A DNA stretch of 64,000 bases, from assembly GCA_030549335.1 (NCBI GenBank), contig JAUKPH010000027.1, positions 1,488,001 to 1,552,000 on the forward strand, given 5' to 3'. Origin of the DNA: Pontederia crassipes. Its lineage: Eukaryota; Streptophyta; Magnoliopsida; Commelinales; Pontederiaceae. The translations under genes and the position numbers were made by a program. The notes below the pieces were generated by a model, which was not told the DNA's origin, searched no databases, and worked only from the letters and a program-made list of their open reading frames with translations. Positions 46,680 through 56,899 of the stretch are shown piece after piece (the stretch's first letter is position 1; every line of letters starts with the position of its first letter).

Positions 46680-47215
46680 AAGGCGGCAAAGGGCGAAGGA
46701 GGCGGCGGTGGAGGCGGAGGGCGGATGAGACGACGGTGGAGGCGAAGGGAAGCGGTGGAGGTGGAGGGCGGCGGAGGTGGACGTCGGTGCTGGTGGAGGG
46801 CGGACGAGGCGGAGGGCGAATGAGGTAGAGGGAGGAGGAGGAGGAGACGCCGGTGGAGGCGGAGGCGAAGGGCGGCGACAGCGGTGGAGGGCGAAAGAGG
46901 CAGAGGGAGGAGAGGAGGAGAAGGCGCTGGTGGAGGCGGAGGCAGAGGGCGGCAGTGGAGGCGGAGGGTCAGCGACGATGGAGGACAGACGAGGCGGAAG
47001 GAGGAGGAGGAGGTGTCGGTGGAGTTGGAGGCAGACGTCGGCGCATGGGTGGAGGGCGGTGGAGGCGGAGGCGATGGTGGAGGGCGGCGGAGGGGCGGAA
47101 TGGAGGTGGCGAGCAACGGGCGTCGGATGTCGGAGGTAGGGCGTCAGGGCGTCGAAGGTCGAAGGTCGGGCATCGGAGGTCGAACGGTCACGCGTCGCAC
47201 AGTAAAAGTGGTAAA
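46680..47215. repeat. G-rich minisatellite in the CACTA element
   Basis: About 530 bp of degenerate units built on 'ggtggaggcggagggcgg', purine-rich on the plus strand. Long open frames on several strands and frames (Pro/Ser-rich on minus, Gly/Arg-rich on plus) are by-products of the repeat and not called as genes. It sits upstream of the transposase gene, at the promoter or first-exon position. Confidence 0.7.
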
Positions 47216-47259
47216 CAGTAAAAGTGAAAATGAAGAAGAGGGGTTAGAGATTTAAGTAA

Positions 47260-48850
47260 ATTTTTTAGCATCTCCGAAGAACGTGACGCTACGTAGACGT
47301 AATGTAGGCGCCGAATATGTCAAAATTCATCTAGTACATCGCTATGGAGAAGCTAATGTGTCGCTAAGATAACGTAGCGACACTATAGCGTCGTAGGGGC
47401 ATCTCCATGAATTTAGTGTCTCAAGAATGCGACGCCATTGAGACACTCATTAAAAGTCTTTTTCAAATTTTTTAGTGTGTATGAAATTTAATTTATCAAT
47501 GTAGCGTCTCATCGCATTGTGCCCCGTTCCAATTGTTTTATTTCCTTCTAACAATCTATCATGTATGTATATAAAATTATAAATCTATATGTATATGTGT
47601 CTATAACAAAATTGTGTGTGTGTACATATATATATTGTAATATATGCGTATGTATATATATGTCGACATGTGGGAGATTAAGTTACAACAATGTGTTTAT
47701 CTATATGTATTATAAATATATATGTGTATGTATATGTCTATACATGTGCGAGTGATATATATATAGATAACGCGTATATGTATACATATTCGAAGTTAAT
47801 ATATGTGTATGTGTTTATATAAAGTTATAATAGTATGTATATATGCACTTATTATATATAAGTATAAGCATATACACATATTTATATGTCTATATGTGCC
47901 CGATTAAGCGAGGGGATAAAAAGTCGACTTATGAGGCGTAATACCGACACTATTGAGTCGTTATTTACATTTAGCGATACCATAGTGCAGAATTAGCGTC
48001 TAATATTTTTTAGCGTCTCAATTGTGCGACGCTAAAGCGACGCCAATAGTGTCACAATAGCGTCGACGCTAATGGAGGCTCTAGTTAGACGCTACGTGGA
48101 CGCTATTGAGTCTCCGCGGTGACGCTAAAATGGTAGCAAATCACTCTCTTAATTCAACCACCGTAATTTCATGATTAAGTATATAATAATAATATATGCA
48201 TAATTAAGATATTATATATATTATATGTATAGATAACATAAATAATATAGGTAACAAATTATATATTTAGGAACACTCCTATCATGTAAAAATACATATA
48301 TATATATATATATATAATCGTGTAATTAATACATATATATGTTTGATAATACGCTATTGATAATATGTTGATAATCATGTAATTAATACTAATATAATAT
48401 TTAATTAATTTATTGATTAACATATAGTATACATATAATATATAGGGTTTAAATATAAAACAAATAGCGAGATAAACGTAGATAAGGTATGAGTAACACG
48501 GTAGCGTCCAAATAGCGTCGCCTACGACTGAGGCCATATAGCGTCTCTTGAGAGCCGCAGAACTTACAACGCTAGCTTTGCGTCAAACGTCGTCGACGCG
48601 AGAACGACGCTAGATGCTGCCGCGCATTTCCGCTTCATGACGAGAAATAATAGCATCTACGTAGCATCTAGATTGCGCCAGCATTAGCGTCTATCTCCTG
48701 AATAGCTAAGAAGACACTAATGAGATGCTATCGAAAGGCAAGTAGTGTCTCAATATTGTGACGCAAAGTACACGCCATAAAGGCGCTAGTAGCGTTTATG
48801 TAGCGTCACTGCTCTTGGCGACTCTACTTTGCGTCGCTAAGCATCGATTT
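47260..48850. repeat. CACTA right subterminal region with 'gacgcta' motifs
   Basis: Clusters of 'gacgcta', 'tagcgtc' and 'gcgtcgcta' in both orientations occur at 47260-47530, 47930-48130 and 48490-48850. They are separated by AT/TG-rich sequence. The same motifs occur at the left end (39640-40050). Such motifs are the expected binding sites of the element's own protein. Confidence 0.8.
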
Positions 48851-48860
48851 TCTTGTAGTG

Positions 48861-49436
48861 GCACTTCATGATCCTATTGTGTCTGGCGGATGAGGTTATT
48901 ATCGAAGTCGCTGATCAAGAAGCGATGGCTATCTGTGGTCGAAACTTGAGAGTCTCTACATGACCAAGTCTTTGACCAACAAGTTGCTATTGAAGCAAAG
49001 TCTGTTCGCCCTCTGCATGCAAGAAGGTACCCATATGAAAGATCATCTTGATCGGATGAACACTCTGTTGATAGAATTATGAAACATAGATGTGAAGATT
49101 GATGATGAAAATGCTGCCCTACTTTTGTTGATGTCTCTTCCTCTGTCATACGAAAATTTCATTCAGTCTGTTATCATCGGAAGAGATACAATTACTCTAA
49201 AAAAAGTAAGATTGAGTCCACATACTCGTGAACTTCGTCATAGGGCATCTGACAAGGCTGTGGAGACTCAGACCACAGGGTTGGTAACAACCGCAAAGAA
49301 GACAAACCCTAAAAAGGGTAAGTCGAAGAAGAAGAACATCAATTCGAAGGACATCTGCAACTACTGCAAAGAATCGGGTCACTGGAAGAAGATTGCCCCA
49401 AGAAAAAGTAGAAGGACACGGTTGCTGCAATAGCAC
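48861..49436 (+). pseudogene. Copia gag, part after the CACTA insertion
   Basis: Gag resumes with 'HFMILLCLADEVIIEVADQE' and continues as 'NKLLLKQSLFALCMQEGTHM'-type sequence, 'KIDDENAALLLLMSLPLSYE' and 'NFIQSVIIGRDTITLKKV'. The zinc knuckle reads 'CNYCKESGHWKK', but a one-base deletion removes the last Cys: the usual '-KKDCPKK' has become '-KKIAPRK'. Several stops lie between the parts. Confidence 0.85.
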
Positions 49437-49499
49437 ACCAGAATAGCGAATCTGATGACGATTTGCCTTTCATGGTGTCTAATCATAGATGTTTGGAGG

Positions 49500-50660
49500 A
49501 GAGTTGGATTCTGGACTCGGGATGTTCCTCTCAAATGTAGAGAGTGATTCTCAACTTATTAGAATATTGATGGCGGAAACATGAGCAATGATGCAGCCTA
49601 TAAAATAGTTGGAATCAGCTCAATTCAGACCAGAAGTCATGACAATTGGGTGAGGACATTGACAGGGGTCCGCCATGTTTCGCAACTGAAGACAAATCTA
49701 ATATCGTTAGGAATTCTGGACTCCAAAGGATGTCGGATGGACAAGGGTGATGTTGAAGTCATGGAAGGAGTCAGGCAAAAGTCCTTGTACATACTACAAG
49801 GCACAATAATTTCTAGCGTGACTGTAGTAGGTAGTTCATCCAAATCAGAATCAGAAGCATCCAAGTTGTGGCATATACGACTTGGACATATGAGTCAGAA
49901 AAAGATGGACATCTTCAGCAAGCGCAATCTTTTGAATTGTTAGAAGATATCTGGAATCGGATTCTACAAGCACTGTGTTTTTTGCAAGCAAAAATGATAT
50001 CAATTCAGTAAAGTCGTGCACAAAATGAAGGCAATATTCGATTACATCTACGCTGATTGTTGGGGCCCCTCTCGTGTTCCATCTCTAGAAGGTTCTAGAT
50101 ACTTCCTATATATGATAGATGATTACTCAAGGATGACATGGATATTCATGATGAAGCACAAGAGTGATGCATTCAAAGTTTTCAAGCAATGAAAGACTCT
50201 GGTGGAGAATCAGACATCGAGAAAAGTGAAACGTCTTCGTACCGATAACGGCTTGGAGTTCTGTTTGTTTGGATTTGATCGATTCTACAAGGATGAATGC
50301 ATTGTTAGACATCTCACCGTCAGAGATACACCACAACAGAATGGTGTAGCAGAACGCATGAACAAAACTCTTCTGGAGAGGGCCTAGTGCATGCTTTCTT
50401 ATTCTAGTCTGAACAAGACATTCTGGGTTGAGGCTGTTAGTCCAGTATGCTATTTTATCAATCAGAGTCCTGCAACCGCGATCAATCTGGAGACTCCTAT
50501 TGAAGTATGGTCAGGTAATCCCGATGATTATATTAATATGAAAATTTTTTGCTGTCCAGCATATTATCATGTCAATGAAGGAAAGCTAAAACCAAGGGTC
50601 AAAGAAGGAATCTTTGTGGGATATGGTGTAGGTGGAAAAGGCTTCCAAATCTGGTCTTCT
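49500..50660 (+). pseudogene. Copia protease, GAG-pre-integrase and integrase (broken)
   Basis: 'WILDSGCSSQM' near 49505 is the protease active-site region (DSG kept), followed by a stop. 'WHIRLGHMSQKKMDIFSKRN' (49868-49930) is the GAG-pre-integrase HxxxGH part. The integrase core shows 'IYADCWGPSRVPSLEGSRYF' and 'IDDYSRMTWIFMMKHKSDAF' (first catalytic Asp), 'RLRTDNGLEFC' (second Asp) and 'TPQQNGVAERMNKTLLERA' (Glu). 'PIEVWSGNPDDYINMKIFCC' and 'GIFVGYGVGGKGFQIW' close the domain near 50660. Stops lie at 49940, 50190 and 50384. Confidence 0.88.
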
Positions 50661-51027
50661 TCGTAACAGAAGGTTATTCACAGTAGAAATATATCCTTTG
50701 ATGAGATATCTATGCTCAAGCAAAAATCAGATGTTGTTAACTCAGCGGAGGAGGGTGTCAATAAACAGGTGGAGTTTGGATTAACGCCAATTCAGAATAG
50801 GCCAGAAGATTCTCATCAAGTTGAACAACCGGAGTTTGAGGAGCAAGCAGAAGAAGCAATGACAAGTTTAGCTGCTGGACGTGCACAGACAAGTAGGTCC
50901 TCCTAAGACTTTGAGGACATTGTTGCATATGCATTCCAAGTAGTTGAAGAGGTGAAATCGCCAGATCAAGCTACAAGGATGTTATCACATGTGCAGAATC
51001 AGAATAGGGATTGACGGCAACAGAGAG
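50661..51027 (+). pseudogene. Copia linker after integrase; RT and RNase H missing
   Basis: An acidic linker ('PEDSHQVEQPEFEEQAEEA') runs from 50712 to a stop at about 50906. 'VAYAFQVVEEVKSPDQAT' follows, which resembles the region just before Copia reverse transcriptase. Within about 100 bp the 3' LTR begins. Around 2 kb of reverse transcriptase and RNase H are deleted. Confidence 0.75.
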
Positions 51028-51429
51028 TGTTAGATATCTGATTGTAGGATTCAATTCAAGGTGAAGATTTGTTAATTAATGTCTTGAATCCTACTTAGCT
51101 AAAAATCTATTTGAATCCAAAAAGTAAAAGAAAACTTGTTTGACATATTCTGTATATTTTCTTACGATGAGATTGATAAAGAATTAATTTATTTTCTTAT
51201 TACAAAGTAGGTGTCCTATTTTTAGGATTAATATAGAGTTCCAGTTAGTCTCTAATTCCTATCATCTGTTAAAAGAGAATGCTTATATAAATTTTTTTGA
51301 GGTCCAAAGAGAAAGTAATCCGATCTTGTAATCATCTTTTGTTTCTTCCGTCTAATAAAATTCTGCGTCATCTTAAATTTCTCGAATTTTCTCGTGATGC
51401 ATAATTTTTCTAGTGCAGAAATCTTAACA
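51028..51429 (+). repeat. 3' LTR of the third Copia element
   Basis: The 402-bp LTR starts TGTTAGATATC and ends AATCTTAACA, with TGTTA/TAACA inverted ends. It aligns with the 5' LTR over 359 bp. By eye there is roughly one difference every six bases, so this is the oldest of the three Copia insertions. Confidence 0.88.
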
Positions 51430-51654
51430 CCAAGGATAAGCCGATCCATTACTAAGGAGATTTGACAGCAATTTCAAGTCGATCTCAATTATCAGCTGCC
51501 GAATGCCAAGCTGAAAACCTTTCTTAATACCTTCGAGAAGACCCAAGCCTCCGGCTCTAAAACCCAATTTCCTCCAAAACAGAAAGCAACGATAGACATG
51601 AGACATCAAATTGTGCAGGATTTTCCAATGTGCAGTGGTTATGAGATAACACAA
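51430..51654 (-). pseudogene. RNase H-like fragment (non-LTR element or domesticated), cut by Copia LTR
   Basis: On the minus strand 'WRKLGFRAGGLGLLEGIKKG' is followed by 'FQLGIRQLIIEIDLKLLSNLL'. This is the pattern of the plant RNase H-like domain found in LINE elements and related proteins (alpha helix, then E-x-D). The usual Ala-Glu before the helix is not clear here. The fragment ends at the Copia LTR border at 51429. Part of it may have been lost at the other side of the Copia element. Confidence 0.4.
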
Positions 51655-51904
51655 ATAGAATTATACCAGGGGATATTGAAAAGCAGCAGAAATATGGCAG
51701 ATAAAAGGAATTGCAGGTGGATCCCTCGCACCAGACCTAGCCGTCATTATGGTAGCATTTTTCTCTGCAATCACAATTGCTTCTGGGCCTGTAGCACTAG
51801 AAACGCCCACGAACTCAGAGAACTTGATCAAGAACATTGAAGTATGACATATTAGGTTTCAGAACATGTAAGCGAACAGTGTTCTGCAAATACAGTACAT
51901 TACA

Positions 51905-52129
51905 TTACAGGTTACCGAAAAGCATGATTAATCTAAGACTACGAGTAGCTGGCAGCATGTAGAGTCTGTTCTCCAAGCTATGATAGAAGGCAGATAGTTC
52001 TTTCTCTATCAGATCCTTCAAACTATTTGAAATAATCACTCCAGCAGTGCATGCTGTAACTATGGTCCGAGCCGCATGATCTCGAGAACGCAATGGCTTT
52101 TGATCCCAAATTGCTGATGCTTCCTGCAA
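51905..52129 (-). other. Possible last exon of an unrecognised gene
   Basis: On the minus strand a 'tctttaaattgcag' acceptor is followed by an open frame: 'EASAIWDQKPLRSRDHAART' and 'IVTACTAGVIISNSLKDLIE', then 'KELSAFYHSLENRLYMLPA' and a stop. Composition and the splice signal look like a real exon. I do not recognise the protein and cannot find the exons before it. Part of the exon is repeated in inverted orientation at 52699-52733. Confidence 0.3.
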
Positions 52130-52733
52130 TTTAAAGACAACTAGAAATTACGACATTGTTGGCTCTGCCAACAACATAATCAGGATTAAACGTTGTCTCC
52201 GCTATCTAGAAACAAGACAAATGCGTGAATCTCCAATGTTTCACGTTAGATTGATCTCATCAAAGTTTTGAACATAGTCTAGTAGAAAGATTTCCCTCTC
52301 AACTAGAATGCTAAATGAAAAGGGAGTGCCGAAAGAGTACAGCTTACACCAAAATGAAAGAGTACCTTTGTTCATGTATGAATAGGTAGGCACTAGGCAG
52401 GCATAGCCAGTTTTAAGATAAAACCAAGTGACGAGCTACAAATAAATATTCATATATGTAAAGACATGCCTCTTAATAAATATTCATATTTATTTTGATG
52501 TAATGAAAGCTGCTTGTCAAAAAAGAAGAAGAAGAAGAAGAAAAAGAATAAAGAAATGGAAGGATGGGGTAGGGTGAGAGAGGTCTAGACTAGAGAAAAA
52601 GACCAGATGACAGATGTTCTATACTATGTTGGCTCTGAACAGAGAAGCATCAACAACTTCTAGTTCTGATCTGCAAGCATCAAAGTCCTCAATCGTTTCG
52701 AGATCATGCGGCTCGGATCATAGTTACAGCATG
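52050..52733. repeat. Inverted duplication of the exon-like sequence
   Basis: 52050-52084 and 52699-52733 are reverse complements over 35 bp with one mismatch. Similarity continues weakly outwards ('gaagcatca.caa.tt' in both). A transcript through both arms could fold into a hairpin with a loop of about 614 bases. Confidence 0.75.
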
Positions 52734-52917
52734 TTGGCTCTTTGTAATTACGCTGTAACACCTCCAGCACGAAGTGTTTTTTAGTGAAACCGTGTCATTG
52801 CTACCATGCAAGCGTTGTAAAAGCTTTTGCATGAAACTTCAGCTTCTGTATCGTTGTTTAGTGCATCCTCTGTATCTACAAATTGCTGCCTGTAGATGTG
52901 CCTTCTGCAAAGCAAAT

Positions 52918-53050
52918 GATCGCTGACATTATTTATTGAAATCAAGGAAGCCAGCAATAACGTGAGAAGAATTTCATGTTTAACGATCAATGACATTATT
53001 TATCGAAATCAATGAAGCCAGCAATAACGTGAGAAGAATTTCATGTTTAT
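52918..53050. repeat. 67-bp tandem duplication
   Basis: Two head-to-tail units of 67 bp (52918-52984 and 52985-53050), with only a few differences, contain 'gccagcaataacgtgagaag' followed by 'aatttcatg'. Confidence 0.9.
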
Positions 53051-53209
53051 TATCTTAAATACTAATGTTTATTGGGTGATTAATGGTTAATTTTTATTTC
53101 TATTTTAAAATCAAACTTATTCTCGTATTCACTTAAATTATGCATCAAAAACTATACTTTCACTATTACCAATCCGATTGACTAACTAATGCGGGCCCCT
53201 GCATTGGTA

Positions 53210-53585
53210 CCAAGCCAGTAAGCCACCTCGGAACTTAGAGCTCTAACCAATCCGATCAAATTTGATCGGTCAGGTTGAGTTGGGTGGTAGAGTTATCTTA
53301 TCATCTTTTTTCTCTTTTTTTAAAATCTTTTCTTCTTTTATTTTAAATATTTTAAATATAATAATATATTAAATATTTTTATTTTAAATCATAAAAACAA
53401 CAATTTATTTATTTAGTATTTTGTTTTTATATTTTAAATTATTTATTTTCATATTTTTTAAAAAAATTTAATCATAAAAATCTCTAAATTAAATAAAACC
53501 ATATTAATTTAAATAATAAAAAATAAAAAAGTTAGGTCGTCGGGTCGACTTGGGTTAAAATTTTTCAACCTGTACCTAGGAACGG
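53210..53585. repeat. hAT-like repeat remnant
   Basis: The right part ('gtcgggtcgacttgggttaa' then 'tttttcaacc') matches the interior of the hAT-like element near 5930-5960. The rest is AT-rich. Clean terminal repeats were not found. Confidence 0.4.
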
Positions 53586-53596
53586 AACTATCTTAT

Positions 53597-53644
53597 GGTG
53601 GTGGTGGTGGTGGTGGTGGTGGTGGGGGGGGGGGGGGGGGGGGG
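53597..53644. repeat. (GGT)n followed by a run of 21 G
   Basis: About nine GGT units lead into 21 consecutive G (53624-53644). It could form G-quadruplexes and is likely to be length-variable or an assembly/sequencing weak point. Confidence 0.95.
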
Positions 53645-53667
53645 CGTACATATTACTATTATATATA

Positions 53668-55200
53668 ATTAGTGTGATGGCCCGCCCGATGCACGGATAA
53701 CATGAAATTAGATTAATCATATGTTTATAAAATAAATAAATATTACTTTAATATTACTTAAAATATGATAATTATAAATTATATAAATAATTTATTAATT
53801 TGTTTATTTTATAATTTATTAATTTGTTTATTTTTCTGTGTCCCATTTATTTTCCTCTCTTCTTAGAAAATAAGATATATTAATTCTTTAGTCTATTTCA
53901 TATCTATAGAATTTTATGATACATATAATTAAACGTTATATTTGTTTTGGTAACCATATAATTGTACATTATATTTGTTTTCATAACTACACTAATTATC
54001 TGGACCCATAGCCATAGGGTTTGATGTAAAGAAATGAATAATATACTAAAACATTATAGCACTTGAACAATAATGATATTTTAATAAGAAATAAAAAAAA
54101 ATTAAAATGCTATAAACAAATATGATAATTCTATAAAAATTAATGTTATTTATTATATAATCATTATATATCAAATTAATAATTTGTTGACTTAATAACA
54201 TTAATATTTAAAAATTATAGTTATATGTCTAAATGTCTAATCAACCTTGAAATCGTTAGTTGTATATGATATTTTATCTCATTATTTTTCTTAATTGGAT
54301 GTGTAGTTACATGTGGGGTATATCTAATTTACTTCTTAAGTTTAACAATTAAGATTGAGATTAGATCTAAACATGTATGATCCTAAGAAAAATGAATTGA
54401 ATATATGAAAATTTTAATTAATTAGGTTAAACTAACAACAAACTATAAAGAATTTATATTATTACTTCTACATAATTTGATCACTAATTTCTTAAACAAA
54501 TGTTATCATTTTTTCATTCAAAAATAGAATTTTATAAATTTCAATAGTGTGGACAATAACATAAAACCATGTAGAATTTTATTCATCTTTAGATGATTAT
54601 GGATATCTACTATACAATAGCCATTAAAATAATTATATAGCTAATTACTTTTATTATTAACTTTTTAGATATTACACATATTACTAATAAGTATTACTAT
54701 TATATATAATATATATGTAGTAAGGCCCCCTTAACTTTTTAAAATATTATTTACATAGTAATATATATAATAAGATTCTTCCTGATTTTGTAAACTTAAC
54801 ACAATGATTAATGATAATATGTCATTATATTTGTTAGAGAATATATGTGTATATCAATAGTAGATTTATATTATATTGGGTATATTTATGAATGCATAAC
54901 ATATATGTCAATAATTTTGATTTCTTTCTATAACAAATTAAGTTAGTTAAGCCATAAAAAGATAGTTACATATATCTTTCTTTAATATGATAAACACACA
55001 AAAATTGTACATGATGAATAACAACAATAAAATAAGATTTATAAGTATAAGTTATCTTCTAATAGTTTCAAAATTTTAAAAAGGACATTTACTTTATGTT
55101 AGATGTTTTTTCAAATATTTATCAATTACAAAGTAATGTACAACACTGTTTAAATTTTCTTTTATTTATTGTACAAAAAATGTATATTCGCTAAGGGACT
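53668..55200 (-). mobile_element. Helitron-like remnant, 3' end at 53668
   Basis: Read on the minus strand, the left border ends 'ggccatcacactaat', with CTAAT preceded by a GC-rich hairpin whose one arm is 'ccgtgcatcg'. The same arrangement occurs at 17437. The remaining 1.5 kb are AT-rich without coding sequence. No matching 5' end was found, so the right limit is a guess. Confidence 0.3.
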
Positions 55201-55234
55201 TCAAAGTCTTTCTTTTATTTAAGAGAGATCCAAG

Positions 55235-55640
55235 TAGGGTGTTGGTCGACCCGGTGAATCATTCGACCCGACCTAATTTGAGTCAGATCAAATCAAACCG
55301 TTCCGACCTAAATTTGATCCGATGAGTTGAGTCAAGTATAGATTAGATTTTTTTCAATTCGAGTCAACATCCGATCGACGATCTGATTTTTTATTTTTTT
55401 ATTTTATTTAAACTTAAGTCTATATTTGATTTAAGATTTTAAAAATTGAAATAAAATATTTTAAGTATAGAAATAATATTAACTAGTTAGAAAAATTATT
55501 TTGTATTTTAAAATAAATATTAAATAAATATAAAAATAGGAAAAAATTTAAAAAATTAGACGACTAAGCAAGTCAAAATTTAAAAAAATTAGATGAGCAA
55601 ATTTAATTGGGTCGTGACGTCTCGTCCTCGTAGCAAGTCA
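55235..55640. repeat. hAT-like repeat remnant
   Basis: It begins TAGGGTGTTGGTCGACCCGG, close to the TAGGGGTGTTCACGGGTCGG start at 63647. It is followed by 'acccgacct' and 'gagtca' motifs and an AT-rich body. The right end is unclear. Confidence 0.4.
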
Positions 55641-55788
55641 AATTTCGTGGAGATATGCCGTGTGTGTCAATTATGCGGTGGATCAATTATATAACTAATA
55701 ATTAATACAACGAAGTAGGGGGAATGCACGCAACAAACCGTACACCGCATCGCACAGCACACGAGATGGCAGGCAGGGCAATCAGGAA

Positions 55789-56272
55789 TCAGTAGAGAGT
55801 GAAGCCATCGTCGTAAGAGACATGGCGCCCCCGTCGGCAGGGTGGCGCGGTCTGGTCGTACTCCGCGCAGCAGCTCCAGCGCCTCTTCCAGTTGGCGGCG
55901 CCGGTGTTGGGCCGCTCCGCTCTCTCGTTCCACCTGTACACGATCACTCCGCTCCGGTCGCTCCACTCCCCGTCTATTCCCTGGTGCGGCGGAGCCAACG
56001 CAAATAGACCTCTCTCCCCTGCCGTGCCACCAAAGGAAGACATATTTTGATATTAAAGTTGAGTGAATTATACACTTCTTAAAGAAAATTATATATATTT
56101 ATTTCGATAATTTGATAATAAAAATTAAATTAGTCATATTCGTTAAATTTAATCATCGAATATTTAACATATATATAATTAATATATAATTATTTTATTA
56201 ATTTAATAAATAAAATTAATACTTTACGTCCGTCAAATATTCTATATATACATTTTCCTCCTTAATATTACT

Positions 56273-56312
<40 letters not shown>

Positions 56313-56668
56313 GCTACTGACTACTGTAATGTAAAGCCCATCATACAAGGGACGGTCCATTTAGAAATGGAGAAGCCCAGCTACAAGTTGAGCAGAGACC
56401 CGCGGAAACGGAGAGCCGGAGGCTCTGTACCTGTTATGTGGCCATGGAAGGAACAGGCGACGGCGGAGTTGTCCTTGTCTTCGTAGATGACTCCACATCT
56501 CAGGCATCTCTTCTTCACCGTGGCTCCTCCCCCTTCAGAAGTGATGTGATATGATGGAGACGAGGAGCTCTCGTTCTGGCCCGCGTTCGCGCGAGCCCTG
56601 ACGAAGAGCTTGGGAGAGGCCGCGGGCGAGAGACGGATCCCAGGAACAGAGGAGAAGGGCAACGCCAT
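55789..56668 (-). CDS. Small plastid-targeted protein with CHORD-like Cys/His pattern, two exons
   Basis: Exons (minus): 56668-56431 and 56018-55789, joined by a GT-AG intron of 412 bp, give 155 residues in frame. Residues 1-45 are Ser-, Ala- and Arg-rich with few acidic residues, like a plastid transit peptide. Likely zinc ligands are C55 and C58 (CLRCG), C72 and H75 (CSFH), C129-C130 (WSCC), and C140 and H145 (CRRGRH). This order resembles a CHORD zinc domain, with an insert containing 'LAPPHQGIDGEWSDRSGVIV'. The C-terminus 'HVSYDDGFTLY' looks strongly constrained. I know of no assigned function for this group; a zinc-binding role in plastids is inference. The ATG is chosen because it begins a typical transit peptide; in-frame ATGs upstream are less likely. 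Confidence 0.8.
56275..56312. repeat. (TAA)n microsatellite in the intron
   Basis: About 12 TAA/AAT units lie inside the intron of the CHORD-like gene. Confidence 0.9.
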
Positions 56669-56899
56669 GAGATGTGGGCGGTACCGTTTGGTCGATGTTG
56701 AGAAACACGGAGGGGGAGCTCCGCCGAGACTAATTAATGTCCAGGAATATATTTTATCAGGATCTTTGTATTGGGCCATAAAGTTCACTAGCCCAAAACT
56801 TGAGCCCGTTACGTAAAGGTTAATTAGGCAATAAAATTTATTGGCCCAAATCTTGAGCCCGTTATACAAGTTTGGTTCTTTGATCACCAGCTAAGGAAT

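Larger units (their letters stand above)
39624..48860 (-). mobile_element. CACTA (En/Spm) DNA transposon, 9.2 kb
   Basis: The ends are CACTACAAGAAAAT at 39624 and ATTTTCTTGTAGTG at 48860, a perfect inverted pair. They are flanked by a 3-bp duplication, GCA (39621-39623 and 48861-48863), both CACTA hallmarks. Subterminal regions (39640-40050 and 47260-48850) are full of 'gacgcta'/'tagcgtc' motifs in both orientations, the kind of sites bound by TnpA-type proteins. Two genes on the minus strand follow: TNP2-like transposase (42752-46316) and a TnpA-like gene (40355-42657). Both are broken, so this copy is not autonomous now. Confidence 0.93.
39008..51429 (+). mobile_element. Third Ty1/Copia element, split by a CACTA transposon
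   Basis: The 5' LTR (39008-39365) matches 51071-51429 in the 3' LTR, with 358 against 359 bp but many substitutions. A primer-binding site and gag start follow. The gag coding sequence is interrupted at 39624 by the CACTA element and resumes exactly at 48861 after a duplicated GCA. Protease, GAG-pre-integrase and integrase remnants follow, then the 3' LTR at 51028. Reverse transcriptase and RNase H are absent. The element is old and non-functional. Confidence 0.88.

Noticed and set aside
46667-47255. Several overlapping open frames of 90-150 codons (Pro/Ser-rich or Gly/Arg-rich)
   Set aside because: All are by-products of the G-rich minisatellite; they overlap in many frames and lack any domain.
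56381-56887. 168-codon minus-strand frame read straight through as one exon
   Set aside because: The part after residue 'HGHITG' loses conservation, while splicing at 56430 to 56018 continues the conserved protein in frame; upstream residues precede a better start at 56668.
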